NCBI GenBank assembly: GCA_012518815.1
Contig: JAAYRK010000017.1
Location: forward strand, 1 to 64,000
DNA length: 64,000 nucleotides
From: Candidatus Epulonipiscium sp.
Lineage (GTDB): Bacteria > Bacillota > Clostridia > Lachnospirales > Defluviitaleaceae
Direction of reading: 5' to 3'
Shown piece by piece: positions 46,884 to 56,662 of the stretch (the stretch's first letter is position 1; each line of letters starts with the position of its first letter). The notes beneath the pieces are model-generated. The model saw nothing but the letters and a program-made list of their open reading frames with translations, made no database searches and had not been told where the DNA came from. The translations under genes and the position numbers were made by a program.

Positions 46884-49800
46884 TTACTTCTCTCCTACTT
46901 TTTCTCTAATTTCTTTTACTTTGCTTATAAATTTTATATCAGTATCATCAATTTCTAAGGCAATCTGATATTTTTCTAATGCAGCTAAATAATATTTTTC
47001 TTCTTCTAGAAACAGTCCTTCTAAAAAGTACATGTTGGCACACTTTGACAAAGAACACCTTTCGCAATTTAAGCATTCTTTCATAAGCTCCAAATAATGC
47101 TTTGCTTTTTCATATTGACCAATAAAATAATTCCAAGAAGCTAAATAATATAATCTTTCTTTACGGTTATTGGGGTCATTTAGCCAATTTTCTACACTCT
47201 TGTATTTCTTTTTAATATAGTTATAAGTGTTTTCTAAGTATTTTTCAGCCTTTTTTTCTTTTCCTAAAGATTTATAAATATATAGTATACATTCTGTCAA
47301 ATCCTCAAAACAAACATCATCGTATTTATAATGTTCAAAATACATATATGCTTTTTTATAATATTTTAATGCCTTCTTAATGTCACCCAATACCCAAAGT
47401 ATATGATCACCCATATACCTATAAGGTTCGCAACCTATTACATCTTGAACAATGCCCTTTTTATAACATTTTATTGCTTTATCACTATCACCTGCACAAG
47501 AATATACATAACCAAGATCTAACCAGTATTGAGATACATACCTCTTATCAAGTTCTTTTTTACGTTGATAATATTCTATGGCCTTATCCCAGTTTTTTAA
47601 CCGCAAATATAAATACGCTATGTTTTTAAGAAAGTTACTATTATTAGTTTTTTCAAATATCTCTTCATAAATTTCAATAGCTTTTTCATATTCCCTCATA
47701 ATTCTATAATAAGTAGCCAAATTTCTATGGGTAATAAAGTCATCATTGGTACGGTGTTCAAGGGCTAATTTATAGTACTTATAGGCCTCATCAAAATTTC
47801 CAAGTACTTTATATGCCCATCCTGCATTGTTATAAGGATACATGTCCTCTTCATCATATTCAATAGCTTTCTTGAATGCATCTATGGCAGTTTCTAATTC
47901 ATATCCATCAGAATATATCAGACCTAATTCGTTATAATAATAACAATTCGGAAGTAACTCTATTTGACGTTCTGCATGTTTTACAGCTAAATCATAATAC
48001 TCTTTATTAAAATATTTGTTATACCACTTTCTGTAAATATTCATAATTTTATTATTAACATAAAGATGGTCTGGGTACAATTCAAGAGCTTTTAAAAAAT
48101 TATCAAGAGCCTTTTTATCATCATTGAGCTTTTCGTAACAAAATCCTATTGCATAATATGCATGATGATATTGTGGTTCTCTCTTTATAATTTCTTTAAA
48201 GACATTAATCGAATCTTTATATCTCTTAAGATAATAGAGTATATCAGCTTTTAATTCAATACTATCAATACTATCATTAATCTTTAATTTTTCTTCTATT
48301 GTTTTAAGTGCCAATTCATATTCATTCATATTATTATAACAAAGAGCCAATTCATGCAATAAGATTGAGGTATCTTCCAAATCCCCTTTTTCTTCTTGAA
48401 CTTTATCATATAATTTTTTTATTTTATCAGCAAGTTCTTTTCTTTCATCATCTGTAGTTGATAAAATTCTTTTTAACCTTAATTCCTGATATTTAAGTTC
48501 GTTGCTTTCAAGATTTGCTTCTTTAGCTCTGTCAATAACACTTTTTGCTTCATCATATCTTTCAAATGCTATTAACACATTAACTGCTAATATATAAAGC
48601 CTTGGATATCCATTATAAATTTCTACTGCCCTATAAAAATCATCGATAACTTCCTTCCCCATCTTCAAATTGTAAAAGGCTTCTTGCCTATGTACATATG
48701 CTGGGAAGTAATTGCTGTCCATAGCTATTATCTTATCACATACATCTATACAAAGTTCATTTTTTCCAAGTTCTAAATACATTTGAGCCTTTTCTAATAA
48801 AAATCTTAGTAAATCAGCTACATCTGTCTCTGTTTCTATAGCTAAATCAAAATACTCCATACATTTATCAATATAACTTTCGTCTTTTTTAGTCTGAGCA
48901 AAACTATAATAACATTTTGCAATAAAATAATAAGCAAGAGGTAATCTTCTAACTATTTTTTTATCTTCATCACAAATATTCTCTTCATCTTTAACTTTAT
49001 CTTTTGCTTTAAGTATTTCTTCCAACCAGATTTTTGCACAAGGATATGCCTTTTCATAATCCTCCATTACCATGTAAGTACGTGTCAGCAAATTATAATA
49101 TTCATAATAAATCTTATCATCTAGTTCTAAATGCTCTAATATAGATAAGCATTCTTGATATAAATTATTCTGAAATAAACTCCAGCCTAATTCGAGTTTT
49201 ATCTTTTTGTTATCTGGTTCTTCAAGCATCTTCTCTTTATAGATTTTTATTAAATAATCATTTACTTTTTTCAATTCTTCTATTAAACTTTGGTCATAGC
49301 TCCATTCTTCAAGTAAATCAAGTAGCTTATCTTTTGCCTTTTTATACTCTCCCTTTTCAAAATAATATCTATAAATAATTTTCCTTGCTCCATAATGACC
49401 AGAAAATTTATTTAAAAGGTCTTTAGCTTCTATATATGCTTTTTCAAATTCTCCTAACTCCATTGTTAATAAGGCAAGATAATATTTTATATATAAATCA
49501 TCATATTCTTTTTCCCAGAGTCTTTGTCCAATTTCACTAGCAAGCTCGAGTTCTTTTAAGCTAATATGATATCTAATCTTTTCAATATCTAAATAAGGAT
49601 GCCATAAATTAGTTTTTTCTAATTCTTCTAGTACTTTATCGATTCCTTCATAATCCTTATAGTCATTCATTCTTCTTAATGATAAATAACGGCTAATAAA
49701 TTCGTCTATATTCCCTTCTTCTTCCCCTTCAAAAAGATTGTAATCAAACCATCCTTCCGTTTCAGGAGCATTTACTACAAAATCTACAAAGTCTCTTGGA

Positions 49801-50246
49801 AATTTTTCATATACTTCTTCTTTTATATATGATAGATTAAAAGTATCATTTATTAGTTTCCAAATCTCTGCTCCTAAACGATAATTATCCATTAAAAACA
49901 CAAGAAGAGCATCCCTGGCCTCTTCATTTGTATCAAAATTAATACAAATATCTTCTTGAAATAATCTCTTCCAAGAGTCAAGATTTCCTCTATTAGATAA
50001 ACTATTATAGACTTTTTCAACTTTCTTTATCCACCTGCCAATGGGAGTATATGCTTCTTCTATCTCATCATCCTCAATTTTACTAAGCCTAAGAGCTTCT
50101 TCATATGCTTGCCTTAAAGCCTTAAATTCTTCTGGCTTATCTTCAGGATTTGTAACAACCAGTTTTTTTCTATATGCGGATTTAATTATTGCTTCATCTT
50201 TTGTTTCTTCAATTTCTAAAATTTCAAAGACTGTTTTTTTGTTCAT
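46884..50246 (-). CDS. Giant J-like domain and TPR protein, probable HscC partner
   Basis: 1120 residues. The first 55 resemble a J domain of the DjlB/DjlC kind (FEILEIEETKDEAIIKSAYR, then EFKALRQAYEEAL), but the HPD motif is replaced by NPED (33-36). From about residue 190 to the end the chain is made of helical repeats, clearly TPR in the second half (SKAIxxYxKAIEYDEED pattern, for example AIDAFKKAIEYDEEDMYPYN and ALEKYQIALEID). Near residue 1065 there is a cysteine group CLNCERCSLSKC that could hold a metal. No signal peptide or membrane segment. It is directly upstream of hscC with two bases between. It probably recruits clients or partners for HscC. Confidence 0.85.
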   Translation of the reverse strand: MNKKTVFEILEIEETKDEAIIKSAYRKKLVVTNPEDKPEEFKALRQAYEEALRLSKIEDDEIEEAYTPIGRWIKKVEKVYNSLSNRGNLDSWKRLFQEDICINFDTNEEARDALLVFLMDNYRLGAEIWKLINDTFNLSYIKEEVYEKFPRDFVDFVVNAPETEGWFDYNLFEGEEEGNIDEFISRYLSLRRMNDYKDYEGIDKVLEELEKTNLWHPYLDIEKIRYHISLKELELASEIGQRLWEKEYDDLYIKYYLALLTMELGEFEKAYIEAKDLLNKFSGHYGARKIIYRYYFEKGEYKKAKDKLLDLLEEWSYDQSLIEELKKVNDYLIKIYKEKMLEEPDNKKIKLELGWSLFQNNLYQECLSILEHLELDDKIYYEYYNLLTRTYMVMEDYEKAYPCAKIWLEEILKAKDKVKDEENICDEDKKIVRRLPLAYYFIAKCYYSFAQTKKDESYIDKCMEYFDLAIETETDVADLLRFLLEKAQMYLELGKNELCIDVCDKIIAMDSNYFPAYVHRQEAFYNLKMGKEVIDDFYRAVEIYNGYPRLYILAVNVLIAFERYDEAKSVIDRAKEANLESNELKYQELRLKRILSTTDDERKELADKIKKLYDKVQEEKGDLEDTSILLHELALCYNNMNEYELALKTIEEKLKINDSIDSIELKADILYYLKRYKDSINVFKEIIKREPQYHHAYYAIGFCYEKLNDDKKALDNFLKALELYPDHLYVNNKIMNIYRKWYNKYFNKEYYDLAVKHAERQIELLPNCYYYNELGLIYSDGYELETAIDAFKKAIEYDEEDMYPYNNAGWAYKVLGNFDEAYKYYKLALEHRTNDDFITHRNLATYYRIMREYEKAIEIYEEIFEKTNNSNFLKNIAYLYLRLKNWDKAIEYYQRKKELDKRYVSQYWLDLGYVYSCAGDSDKAIKCYKKGIVQDVIGCEPYRYMGDHILWVLGDIKKALKYYKKAYMYFEHYKYDDVCFEDLTECILYIYKSLGKEKKAEKYLENTYNYIKKKYKSVENWLNDPNNRKERLYYLASWNYFIGQYEKAKHYLELMKECLNCERCSLSKCANMYFLEGLFLEEEKYYLAALEKYQIALEIDDTDIKFISKVKEIREKVGEK

Positions 50247-50277
50247 TTATACCCCACCTTGCTAATTGTATGCTAAA

Positions 50278-50286
50278 ATTATACCA
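50278..50286 (-). promoter_or_regulatory. Extended -10 promoter for the J-TPR / hscC unit
   Basis: Read on minus: TGGTATAAT (TGN plus perfect -10), about 32 bases before the J-TPR start. No good -35 is visible. The rest of the 250-base gap upstream holds only the terminator at 50422-50479. Confidence 0.6.
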
Positions 50287-50421
50287 TTAATATGATAAAA
50301 TTCACATATTTATTATAAAAGTAAATTTTATAATTATTTTTCCTTTGTCTTAATTCTAACAAAGTGATATTCAAAACATAATAATTAAAATAAATTAGAT
50401 TATTCTTCATATATGGTTTTT

Positions 50422-50479
50422 CAAAAAAAAACTACATGTTAAATATCTCAAAACACAAACTATTTAACAATGTAGTTTT
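50422..50479 (-). terminator. Terminator after the four-helix membrane protein gene
   Basis: Long stem (AAACTACAT, TTAAATA and complements) with a 15-base loop and a run of nine T on minus. Confidence 0.8.
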
Positions 50480-50497
50480 ATCTTATTTATAATAAAT

Positions 50498-50917
50498 TTA
50501 TTTTCCTAATAAGCCTCTTAAAACTAATCCTAAACCAGCAGCTGTCATTCCATACATTAGTATAGCTTCATATAAAGTAACAGGCATAAACCTTATTTTT
50601 AAGCCCATTAATATTCCTAATAGTATAATTAGCATTCCAAAAACAATAAAGAGCCAACCTACCCATGACTTTGAATTGAAAAAAAGTACTACTATTCCTA
50701 TAATCAGAGGCAAAAGAACCAACCCAAATGATGGTGTAAAACCAATAACTTTTTCTAATGAAAAGTTACTGCTTATAATTGTATTTTGAAATATTAAATA
50801 AATACCAGCACATAATAAAATCAAACCTAGAAAAAAACTTCCTAATGAGCTTTTAGAACTGCGGTTAACATACACTAACTCCTGATTATCTTGAATTGCA
50901 TTCTTTTTTTTAGCCAT
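50498..50917 (-). CDS. Small integral membrane protein of unknown function
   Basis: 139 residues with about four hydrophobic segments (about 27-45, 62-82, 86-106 and 114-136) after a polar, lysine-containing N-terminus. No motif I recognise. GGAGGG precedes ATG. It is monocistronic, between its own promoter and terminator, and downstream of prfA. Confidence 0.75.
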   Translation of the reverse strand: MAKKKNAIQDNQELVYVNRSSKSSLGSFFLGLILLCAGIYLIFQNTIISSNFSLEKVIGFTPSFGLVLLPLIIGIVVLFFNSKSWVGWLFIVFGMLIILLGILMGLKIRFMPVTLYEAILMYGMTAAGLGLVLRGLLGK

Positions 50918-50956
50918 AAATCGCCCTCCATATGAAATTAAAACATTTTTTATCTA

Positions 50957-50984
50957 TTATATCATAAAAATCATAATGTCCAAT
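50957..50984 (-). promoter_or_regulatory. Promoter for the small membrane protein gene
   Basis: Read on minus: TTGGAC, 16-base spacer, TATAAT, about 40 bases before the ATG at 50917. Confidence 0.65.
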
Positions 50985-50998
50985 AAAGTTTTGAATAA

Positions 50999-52066
50999 TT
51001 AAATACCTTGTTTAAGTTTCTCCATTTGATCAACAGTAATTAGATTGTCAATAATTTCATCTAAATCTCCATCTAAAATACTATCTAATTTGTGGAGGGT
51101 AAGGCCTATTCTATGATCAGTTACTCTTCCTTGTGGGAAGTTATAAGTTCTAATTCTTTCATTTCTATTACCAGTCCCTACTTGACTTTTTCTTGTAGCT
51201 GCTAGCTCTTTTTCTAGTTTTTCCTGTTCAATCTCATATAATTTTGCCCTAAGGACTTTTAATGCCTTTTCTTTATTTTTTAGTTGTGATTTCTCATCTT
51301 GACAAGTAACAACTATATTAGTAGGCAGGTGGGTAATTCTTACCGCTGAGTCAGTTGTGTTAACACTTTGACCACCGTGACCTGAAGAACGGAAAACATC
51401 AATTCTTAAATCATTCATATTGATTTCTACATCTACTTCTTCAGCTTCAGGAAGTACTGCAACTGTTACAGTTGAAGTATGAATTCTTCCCCCAGACTCA
51501 GTTATAGGAATTCTTTGAACTCGATGAACTCCACTTTCATATTTAAGCTTAGAATATGCTCCATTTCCTTGTATCATAAATATTATTTCCTTAAAGCCAC
51601 CTACCCCTATTTCATTGCTGTCCATAATCTCAACTTTCCAATTATTCCTTTCAGCATACATTGAATACATTCTGAAAAGGTCCCCAGCAAAAAGGGCCGC
51701 TTCATCTCCGCCTGCTCCACCACGTATCTCAACAATTACATTCTTTTCATCGTTGGGGTCTTTAGGCAACAATAATATTTTCAATTCTTCTTCTATCTCT
51801 ATTATTTTTTGTTTGTTTGAAGATAACTCTTCTTTTACAAGATGTTTAAAATCCTCTTCTAGATTATCTTCTAAAAGTAAGTTTGCTTCTTCTATCTCTT
51901 CTTTAACTTTTTTATATTCATTATACTTTTCTACTAAAGGTTTAAGTTCTCCGTATTCTTTCATCAGCTTTTGCCATTCTGCTTGATTGCTGATTACTTC
52001 AGGGTCACTAACCTTTTTTGAAAGCACTTTATATTTTTCATTTATTTCTTCTAATTTACTAAACAT
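50999..52066 (-). CDS. prfA: Peptide chain release factor 1
   Basis: Reads UAA and UAG. 355 residues, with the stop-codon recognition PxT element (RIPITESGG, about 189-197) and the peptidyl-hydrolysis GGQ in [13 protein letters not shown] (about 228). The PxT tripeptide and length mark RF1 rather than RF2. It is 26 bases downstream of prmC, which methylates the GGQ glutamine. Confidence 0.97.
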   Translation of the reverse strand: MFSKLEEINEKYKVLSKKVSDPEVISNQAEWQKLMKEYGELKPLVEKYNEYKKVKEEIEEANLLLEDNLEEDFKHLVKEELSSNKQKIIEIEEELKILLLPKDPNDEKNVIVEIRGGAGGDEAALFAGDLFRMYSMYAERNNWKVEIMDSNEIGVGGFKEIIFMIQGNGAYSKLKYESGVHRVQRIPITESGGRIHTSTVTVAVLPEAEEVDVEINMNDLRIDVFRSSGHGGQSVNTTDSAVRITHLPTNIVVTCQDEKSQLKNKEKALKVLRAKLYEIEQEKLEKELAATRKSQVGTGNRNERIRTYNFPQGRVTDHRIGLTLHKLDSILDGDLDEIIDNLITVDQMEKLKQGI

Positions 52067-52092
52067 CTCTTCACCTCTATTATATCCTTAAA

Positions 52093-52953
52093 TTATTTAA
52101 TGTTACTTCCAAAGACAACCCTGTCTAATCCAGCTAAATCTTTCTTTATATTAATATTAGAAAATCCATTATTTCTTAATAGTTCTCCTACTGCTTCACC
52201 TTGATTATATCCTATTTCAAAAATAAGTGTACCTTTATCTTTAAGGTAAGCCTTGCTTTTTTCTGTAATTATGCGGTAAAAATCCAAGCCGTCTTTTCCA
52301 CCATCTAAAGCTATAAGCGGCTCATAATCTTTAACTTCAACTTCAAGCTTAGCTATATCCTCTGTAGGAATATAAGGAGGATTAGATATAATCATATCGA
52401 ATTTCCCTAAAAAATCTTCTTCTAATTTTTCAAATAAATTACTTTGCATAAAAAAGACTCTGTTTTCTACTTCATTTAATTTAGCATTATATTGAGCAAC
52501 TTTTAAAGCTGAAGCTGACAAATCCAAAGCAAATACTTTAGTTTCAGGCCTATAATAAGCAATGCTAACAGCTATGCAGCCTGAACCAGTACACATATCC
52601 AATATAATACTATCTTTTTTATCAATTAGCTCTAAAGCATTTTCAACCAATATTTCTGTATCATTTCTAGGAATTAATACGCTTTTATCCACATAAAAAG
52701 ATAAAGACATAAATTCCTTAGTATTTGTTAAATATTGAACCGGAACTCCTTTTATTCGTTTAGATATTAAATTATTATATTTTTCTTGAATATCTTCCTC
52801 TAATTCTTTTTTGGAATGGGTGTACAGTTGAACCCTTGAAAAGGAAAGAATATGGGATAAAAGAACCTCACTATCTAATGCCCAACTTTTAATTCCTTCA
52901 TCCTTTAATTTTCTTTTAGCTTCTTTTAGGAGTTCTTCAATGTTTTTCTTCAT
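52093..52953 (-). CDS. prmC: Release factor glutamine methyltransferase
   Basis: Methylates the GGQ glutamine of release factors. 286 residues: N-terminal helical domain, SAM-binding ILDMCTGSGCIAVSIA (about 115) and catalytic IISNPPYIP (about 184). It lies just upstream of its substrate gene prfA and overlaps the DUF1385 gene by 17 bases. Confidence 0.96.
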   Translation of the reverse strand: MKKNIEELLKEAKRKLKDEGIKSWALDSEVLLSHILSFSRVQLYTHSKKELEEDIQEKYNNLISKRIKGVPVQYLTNTKEFMSLSFYVDKSVLIPRNDTEILVENALELIDKKDSIILDMCTGSGCIAVSIAYYRPETKVFALDLSASALKVAQYNAKLNEVENRVFFMQSNLFEKLEEDFLGKFDMIISNPPYIPTEDIAKLEVEVKDYEPLIALDGGKDGLDFYRIITEKSKAYLKDKGTLIFEIGYNQGEAVGELLRNNGFSNINIKKDLAGLDRVVFGSNIK

Positions 52954-53857
52954 CCTCTAAAACTCCCTTCAAGGCAGCGATTGCTACTTCGATCTGGGCA
53001 TCATCAGGTTCTCTTGTAGTAAAGGCTCTTTGAAGCCACATACCTGGAACACTAACTATTCCAGCTAGTTTAGATTTAGACTTTCTTGCCCATCTTATTA
53101 TTTCATAAGATATCCCTGCAATTAAAGGAACAAGTATTACCCTACTCATTATACGAATCCAAATATTTTCAACATTAAATATTATAAAGGTTATAACACT
53201 AACAAGCACAACAATAAAAAGAAAACTAGTGCCACAACTTTTATGAAGCCTGCTGTGTTTTTTTACATTTTCTACTGTTAACTCTTCCTCTTTTTCAAAA
53301 CAATTAATAGTCTTATGCTCTGCTCCATGATACTCAAACACCCGTTGAATATCTTTCATCTTAGATACTAAATAAATATATGAAAGAAAAATTATAATTC
53401 TAATTAATCCCTCAAGTAAATTAATTATCCATACATTATTAATAAATCTTTTAAATGCCCTGGATACCAAAAGAGGAGTTACCATAAACAAAGCAATGCC
53501 TAAAATAATGGATATAAATATAGTAAATCCTATTATAAAATCTTCTATTTTTTTACTTCCAAATTTATTTTCCAGATACTTTTCAAATTTTGATGGTTCA
53601 ACCTCTTCATCTGTTTCAAAAAACTGTGCAGAATATGTCAAAGTCCTAATTCCTACTATCATAGAATCAATGAATGTAGCTACTCCTCTAAATAAAGGCA
53701 ACCTAAATAAAGCATATTTATCTGTTAAAGCTTTTACAGCCTTTTTTTCTAATACAATTTCTTTATCAGGCTTTCTTACCGCTACTGCATAAGATTTCGG
53801 GCTTCTCATCATTACACCTTCAATAACAGCCTGACCACCAACATTTGTCCGTTTCAT
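52937..53857 (-). CDS. DUF1385 membrane protein
   Basis: 306 residues from ATG 53857 (GGGGGTGA). Family marks: VGGQAVIEGVMMRSP at the start, three to four membrane segments (about 105-135, 143-163, 205-235), EYHGAEHKTINCFE (about 175) and HSRLHKSCGTSFLF (about 194), with conserved His and Cys residues. Biochemical role unknown; in Clostridia it is almost always found between rpmE and prmC, as here. Confidence 0.9.
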   Translation of the reverse strand: MKRTNVGGQAVIEGVMMRSPKSYAVAVRKPDKEIVLEKKAVKALTDKYALFRLPLFRGVATFIDSMIVGIRTLTYSAQFFETDEEVEPSKFEKYLENKFGSKKIEDFIIGFTIFISIILGIALFMVTPLLVSRAFKRFINNVWIINLLEGLIRIIIFLSYIYLVSKMKDIQRVFEYHGAEHKTINCFEKEEELTVENVKKHSRLHKSCGTSFLFIVVLVSVITFIIFNVENIWIRIMSRVILVPLIAGISYEIIRWARKSKSKLAGIVSVPGMWLQRAFTTREPDDAQIEVAIAALKGVLEDEEKH

Positions 53858-53927
53858 CAATTCACCCCCTAAGTTTAAATATTGAGCAAATAATATATGT
53901 TAAAATTAAGAAATTAAATTTTCACTT

Positions 53928-53959
53928 AAAAAAAAAGGTTGAGTACAACCGCCTCAACC
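53928..53959 (-). terminator. Rho-independent terminator after rpmE
   Basis: Stem GGTTGAG / CTCAACC with a nine-base loop and a run of nine T on minus, directly after the rpmE stop. Confidence 0.9.
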
Positions 53960-53961
53960 CC

Positions 53962-54171
53962 TTACTGTTCTTGCTTAATTCCATATTTTTTATTGAACAT
54001 ATCTATACGACCTTTAGCCGCAGTTGTCTTTTGTCTTCCAGTATAAAATGGATGACAATTAGAACATACTTCTACTCGTATTTCTTTCTTTACAGAACCT
54101 GTCTTAAAAGAATTACCACAGTTACAAACTACTGAAGCTTCTTCATAATTAGGATGAATTTCTGCCTTCAT
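53962..54171 (-). CDS. rpmE: 50S ribosomal protein L31 (zinc-binding form)
   Basis: 69 residues. The zinc ligands are kept (VCNCGNSF near 16-23 and VCSNCHPFY near 35-43), which marks the C+ form used under zinc-replete conditions, followed by [20 protein letters not shown]. Own promoter and terminator. Confidence 0.97.
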   Translation of the reverse strand: MKAEIHPNYEEASVVCNCGNSFKTGSVKKEIRVEVCSNCHPFYTGRQKTTAAKGRIDMFNKKYGIKQEQ

Positions 54172-54263
54172 TTATTTCACCTCTTTCAAGAAAAATATCA
54201 AATATCTCAATCTGCTCTTTCTCTATTATAATTATTAAGCTTAGTTATAACGACAACATTCGT

Positions 54264-54292
54264 ATTATAACATATACATTTTATTGTTTCAA
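54264..54292 (-). promoter_or_regulatory. Promoter for rpmE
   Basis: Read on minus: TTGAAA, 17-base spacer, TATAAT. It lies between the rho stop and rpmE, where I see no rho terminator. Confidence 0.8.
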
Positions 54293-54311
54293 GAGTATGA
54301 TGTTTAGTTTT

Positions 54312-55613
54312 TTACAATTTTTTTTCGATTAGTGTGATAAATTCTTCATTAGATTTTGTATGCATTAAAGTTTCAATAATACTTTCTGTCACATCCGCAG
54401 GAGTCATACGGCTCATAGCTTTTCGAATTCCATAAACTACTTCCAATTCACTTTGTTTTAAAAGCAACTCTTCTTTTCTTGTTCCTGATTTATAAATATC
54501 AATGGCAGGAAAAATCCGTTTTTCAGATAACCTTCTATCTAAAACTAACTCCATATTTCCCGTTCCCTTAAATTCTTCAAATATAACTTCATCCATTTTA
54601 CTGCCTGTTTCTATAAGAGCAGTGCCAAGTATGGTTAAACTACCGCCTTCTTGAATATTCCTAGCAGCACCAAAGAATTTTTTTGGCATGTGAAGAGCTG
54701 CAGGATCAAGACCACCAGATAAAGTCCTCCCGCTAGGAGGAATAGTTAAATTATATGCTCTTGCCAATCTAGTAATACTATCTAATAAAATAATCAAGTC
54801 TTTTTTTTGTTCAACTAATCTTTTTGCTCTTTCTAAAACCATCTCGGCCACTCTTTTATGATGTTCAGGTTGTTCATCAAAAGTTGAATATACAACTTCA
54901 ACATTCTCACCACTTATAGAATTTTTCATATCTGTAACTTCTTCAGGTCTTTCATCTATTAATAAAACAATTAAACTTGCTTCAGGATGATTCTTAGTAA
55001 TGGCATTGGCAATCTTTTTAAGAAGTACTGTTTTGCCTGCCTTAGGAGGTGCTACTATCATACCTCTTTGCCCCTTACCAATGGGCGCAATTAAGTCAAT
55101 AAGCCTAGTAGACAAATCTAATTGATCATATTCCAAATTTAATTTTTCTTTTGGATATATTGGAGTTAAATCCTCAAAATTTGGCCTCTTTGATGCAACC
55201 TCAGGATTATCTCCATTTACCTCTTTAACATATAATAATGCACTAAATTTTTCCCCTTCTTTTGGAATACGGATATTTCCTTTTACTAAATCTCCTGTTT
55301 TTAAATTAAAACGTCGTATTTGAGAAGGTGAAACATAGATATCCTTAGTACCAGGAAGATAGTTTTCTGAACGTAAAAAACCATACCCGTCAACTAAAAC
55401 TTCTAATACTCCTTCTTCAACAATTCCACTATCTAACTGCTCAATAGAAGAAGGAACTTTAGTTTTTTCTATATAATTATTTTCAGAAGCATCTTCTTTA
55501 AGAATTTCTTCAATTAATTCTTGCTTTTTATATTTTGTTATATTTTTTATTCCTAAATCTTTAGCAATTTCTCTTAATTCTGATAGAGTCTTATTATTAT
55601 AATCATTTTCCAT
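54312..55613 (-). CDS. rho: Transcription termination factor Rho
   Basis: RNA-dependent helicase, 433 residues from ATG 55613 (AAAGGTGG); a GTG at 55622 is open but less likely. N-terminal Rho_N helices ([14 protein letters not shown]), a short acidic insert, the cold-shock-like RNA domain ([25 protein letters not shown]-type, about 75-110), the Walker A loop [12 protein letters not shown] (about 186), Walker [13 protein letters not shown] and the Q/R loop region GRTLSGG. Confidence 0.97.
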   Translation of the reverse strand: MENDYNNKTLSELREIAKDLGIKNITKYKKQELIEEILKEDASENNYIEKTKVPSSIEQLDSGIVEEGVLEVLVDGYGFLRSENYLPGTKDIYVSPSQIRRFNLKTGDLVKGNIRIPKEGEKFSALLYVKEVNGDNPEVASKRPNFEDLTPIYPKEKLNLEYDQLDLSTRLIDLIAPIGKGQRGMIVAPPKAGKTVLLKKIANAITKNHPEASLIVLLIDERPEEVTDMKNSISGENVEVVYSTFDEQPEHHKRVAEMVLERAKRLVEQKKDLIILLDSITRLARAYNLTIPPSGRTLSGGLDPAALHMPKKFFGAARNIQEGGSLTILGTALIETGSKMDEVIFEEFKGTGNMELVLDRRLSEKRIFPAIDIYKSGTRKEELLLKQSELEVVYGIRKAMSRMTPADVTESIIETLMHTKSNEEFITLIEKKL

Positions 55614-55631
55614 GGTTACCACCTTTATGTT

Positions 55632-56549
55632 CTACAAATTTGGTATTTTTATTTTTTTGCCAACATATAATTCACTTTCACTTTTCATATTATTATATTG
55701 CATTATCTTTTTATAGTATTGCCCAGAACCATAAAAGTCTGTACTTATACTCCATAAAGTATCTCCAGATTTAACAGTATAGTATGTAACTTGACTATCA
55801 TTATTTGTTGTTTGGGTAGTGTTGGATGAATTGTTTTGGTTGCTTTGGCTACTTTGATTATTTTTGTTGCTTTGGTTGTTTTTATTAGTTTGCTTGTTCT
55901 GATTGGTCTGATTTGTGATTGGCTTTTCTTGACTTACTTGAGTTGAATTATTTGTATTGGAATTATCATTAGGTCGAATAGAATTAGCGGATAAAGAATC
56001 TTCCAATTCCTTAGTATCTTTATTTTCTCCAAGAGAGTTTTCTTGAAACTGAGCCTTTAATGCTTCTAATTCAATATCAACTATAGTCCTTAATTCTTGC
56101 AATTTTTTACGAAGCTCTGTGTTTTCAGCTAATAATTCTTGATTTTTTTCTTTTAATCCACTTATTTCCTTTTTTAATAATGCTACTTCTTCACTATCTT
56201 CTTCTATTACTACAAGACTATCATCTTTTTGGGTAAAAAGCTTAATTAAACTATAGCCACCCCATACAACTCCTACAACAAGAACTAATGCTGTAATTAT
56301 AATAACTGAAGTAATAATTCGGTCCATAATAATATTCTTCTTTTTCCTTCTATATTTAGTTTTAACAGAAGGTCGAAGAATATCTTCATTTTTTTCAATT
56401 TTTTTATTTGTTTCGTCAAAATTGTCATCAAAAGGATTGGGATTATTAAATAAATCCTCTAATTCGTCTAGAATCTTCCTTTTTTCTTCTTCATCAAGAT
56501 TTTCTAAATCTTCAAACTCATCCTCTTCAATCCAATCTTTTGTTTCCAC
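55632..56549 (-). CDS. Single-pass membrane protein with coiled coil, Asn/Gln-rich linker and LysM
   Basis: 305 residues from GTG 56549, nine bases after AAGGGG; the ATG at 56558 touches the site. Order: acidic cytosolic N-terminus (to about 60), basic KYRRKKK stop, membrane segment (about 75-100), acidic coiled coil (about 115-165, ALLKKEISGLKEKNQELL), a low-complexity linker of N, Q, S, T and K (about 185-250), and a C-terminal LysM (YTVKSGDTLWSIS to KIKIPN). The LysM would bind peptidoglycan from outside. It resembles membrane-tethering wall-binding proteins; precise role unknown. It is 10-20 bases upstream of rho. Confidence 0.85.
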   Translation of the reverse strand: METKDWIEEDEFEDLENLDEEEKRKILDELEDLFNNPNPFDDNFDETNKKIEKNEDILRPSVKTKYRRKKKNIIMDRIITSVIIITALVLVVGVVWGGYSLIKLFTQKDDSLVVIEEDSEEVALLKKEISGLKEKNQELLAENTELRKKLQELRTIVDIELEALKAQFQENSLGENKDTKELEDSLSANSIRPNDNSNTNNSTQVSQEKPITNQTNQNKQTNKNNQSNKNNQSSQSNQNNSSNTTQTTNNDSQVTYYTVKSGDTLWSISTDFYGSGQYYKKIMQYNNMKSESELYVGKKIKIPNL

Positions 56550-56662
56550 AAAATACATCCCCTTAACTTTGTTTCTATTTATAGTAAGAATATACCATCA
56601 TTTTTCAAAAATGTCTACTATATCAGACAAATAACTACACTTCTACTAGAGCAATGGTAAAC

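Noticed and set aside
51615-51986. 123-codon plus-strand open frame, serine-rich
   Set aside because: Antisense to prfA; composition is the mirror of Glu/Lys-rich codons.
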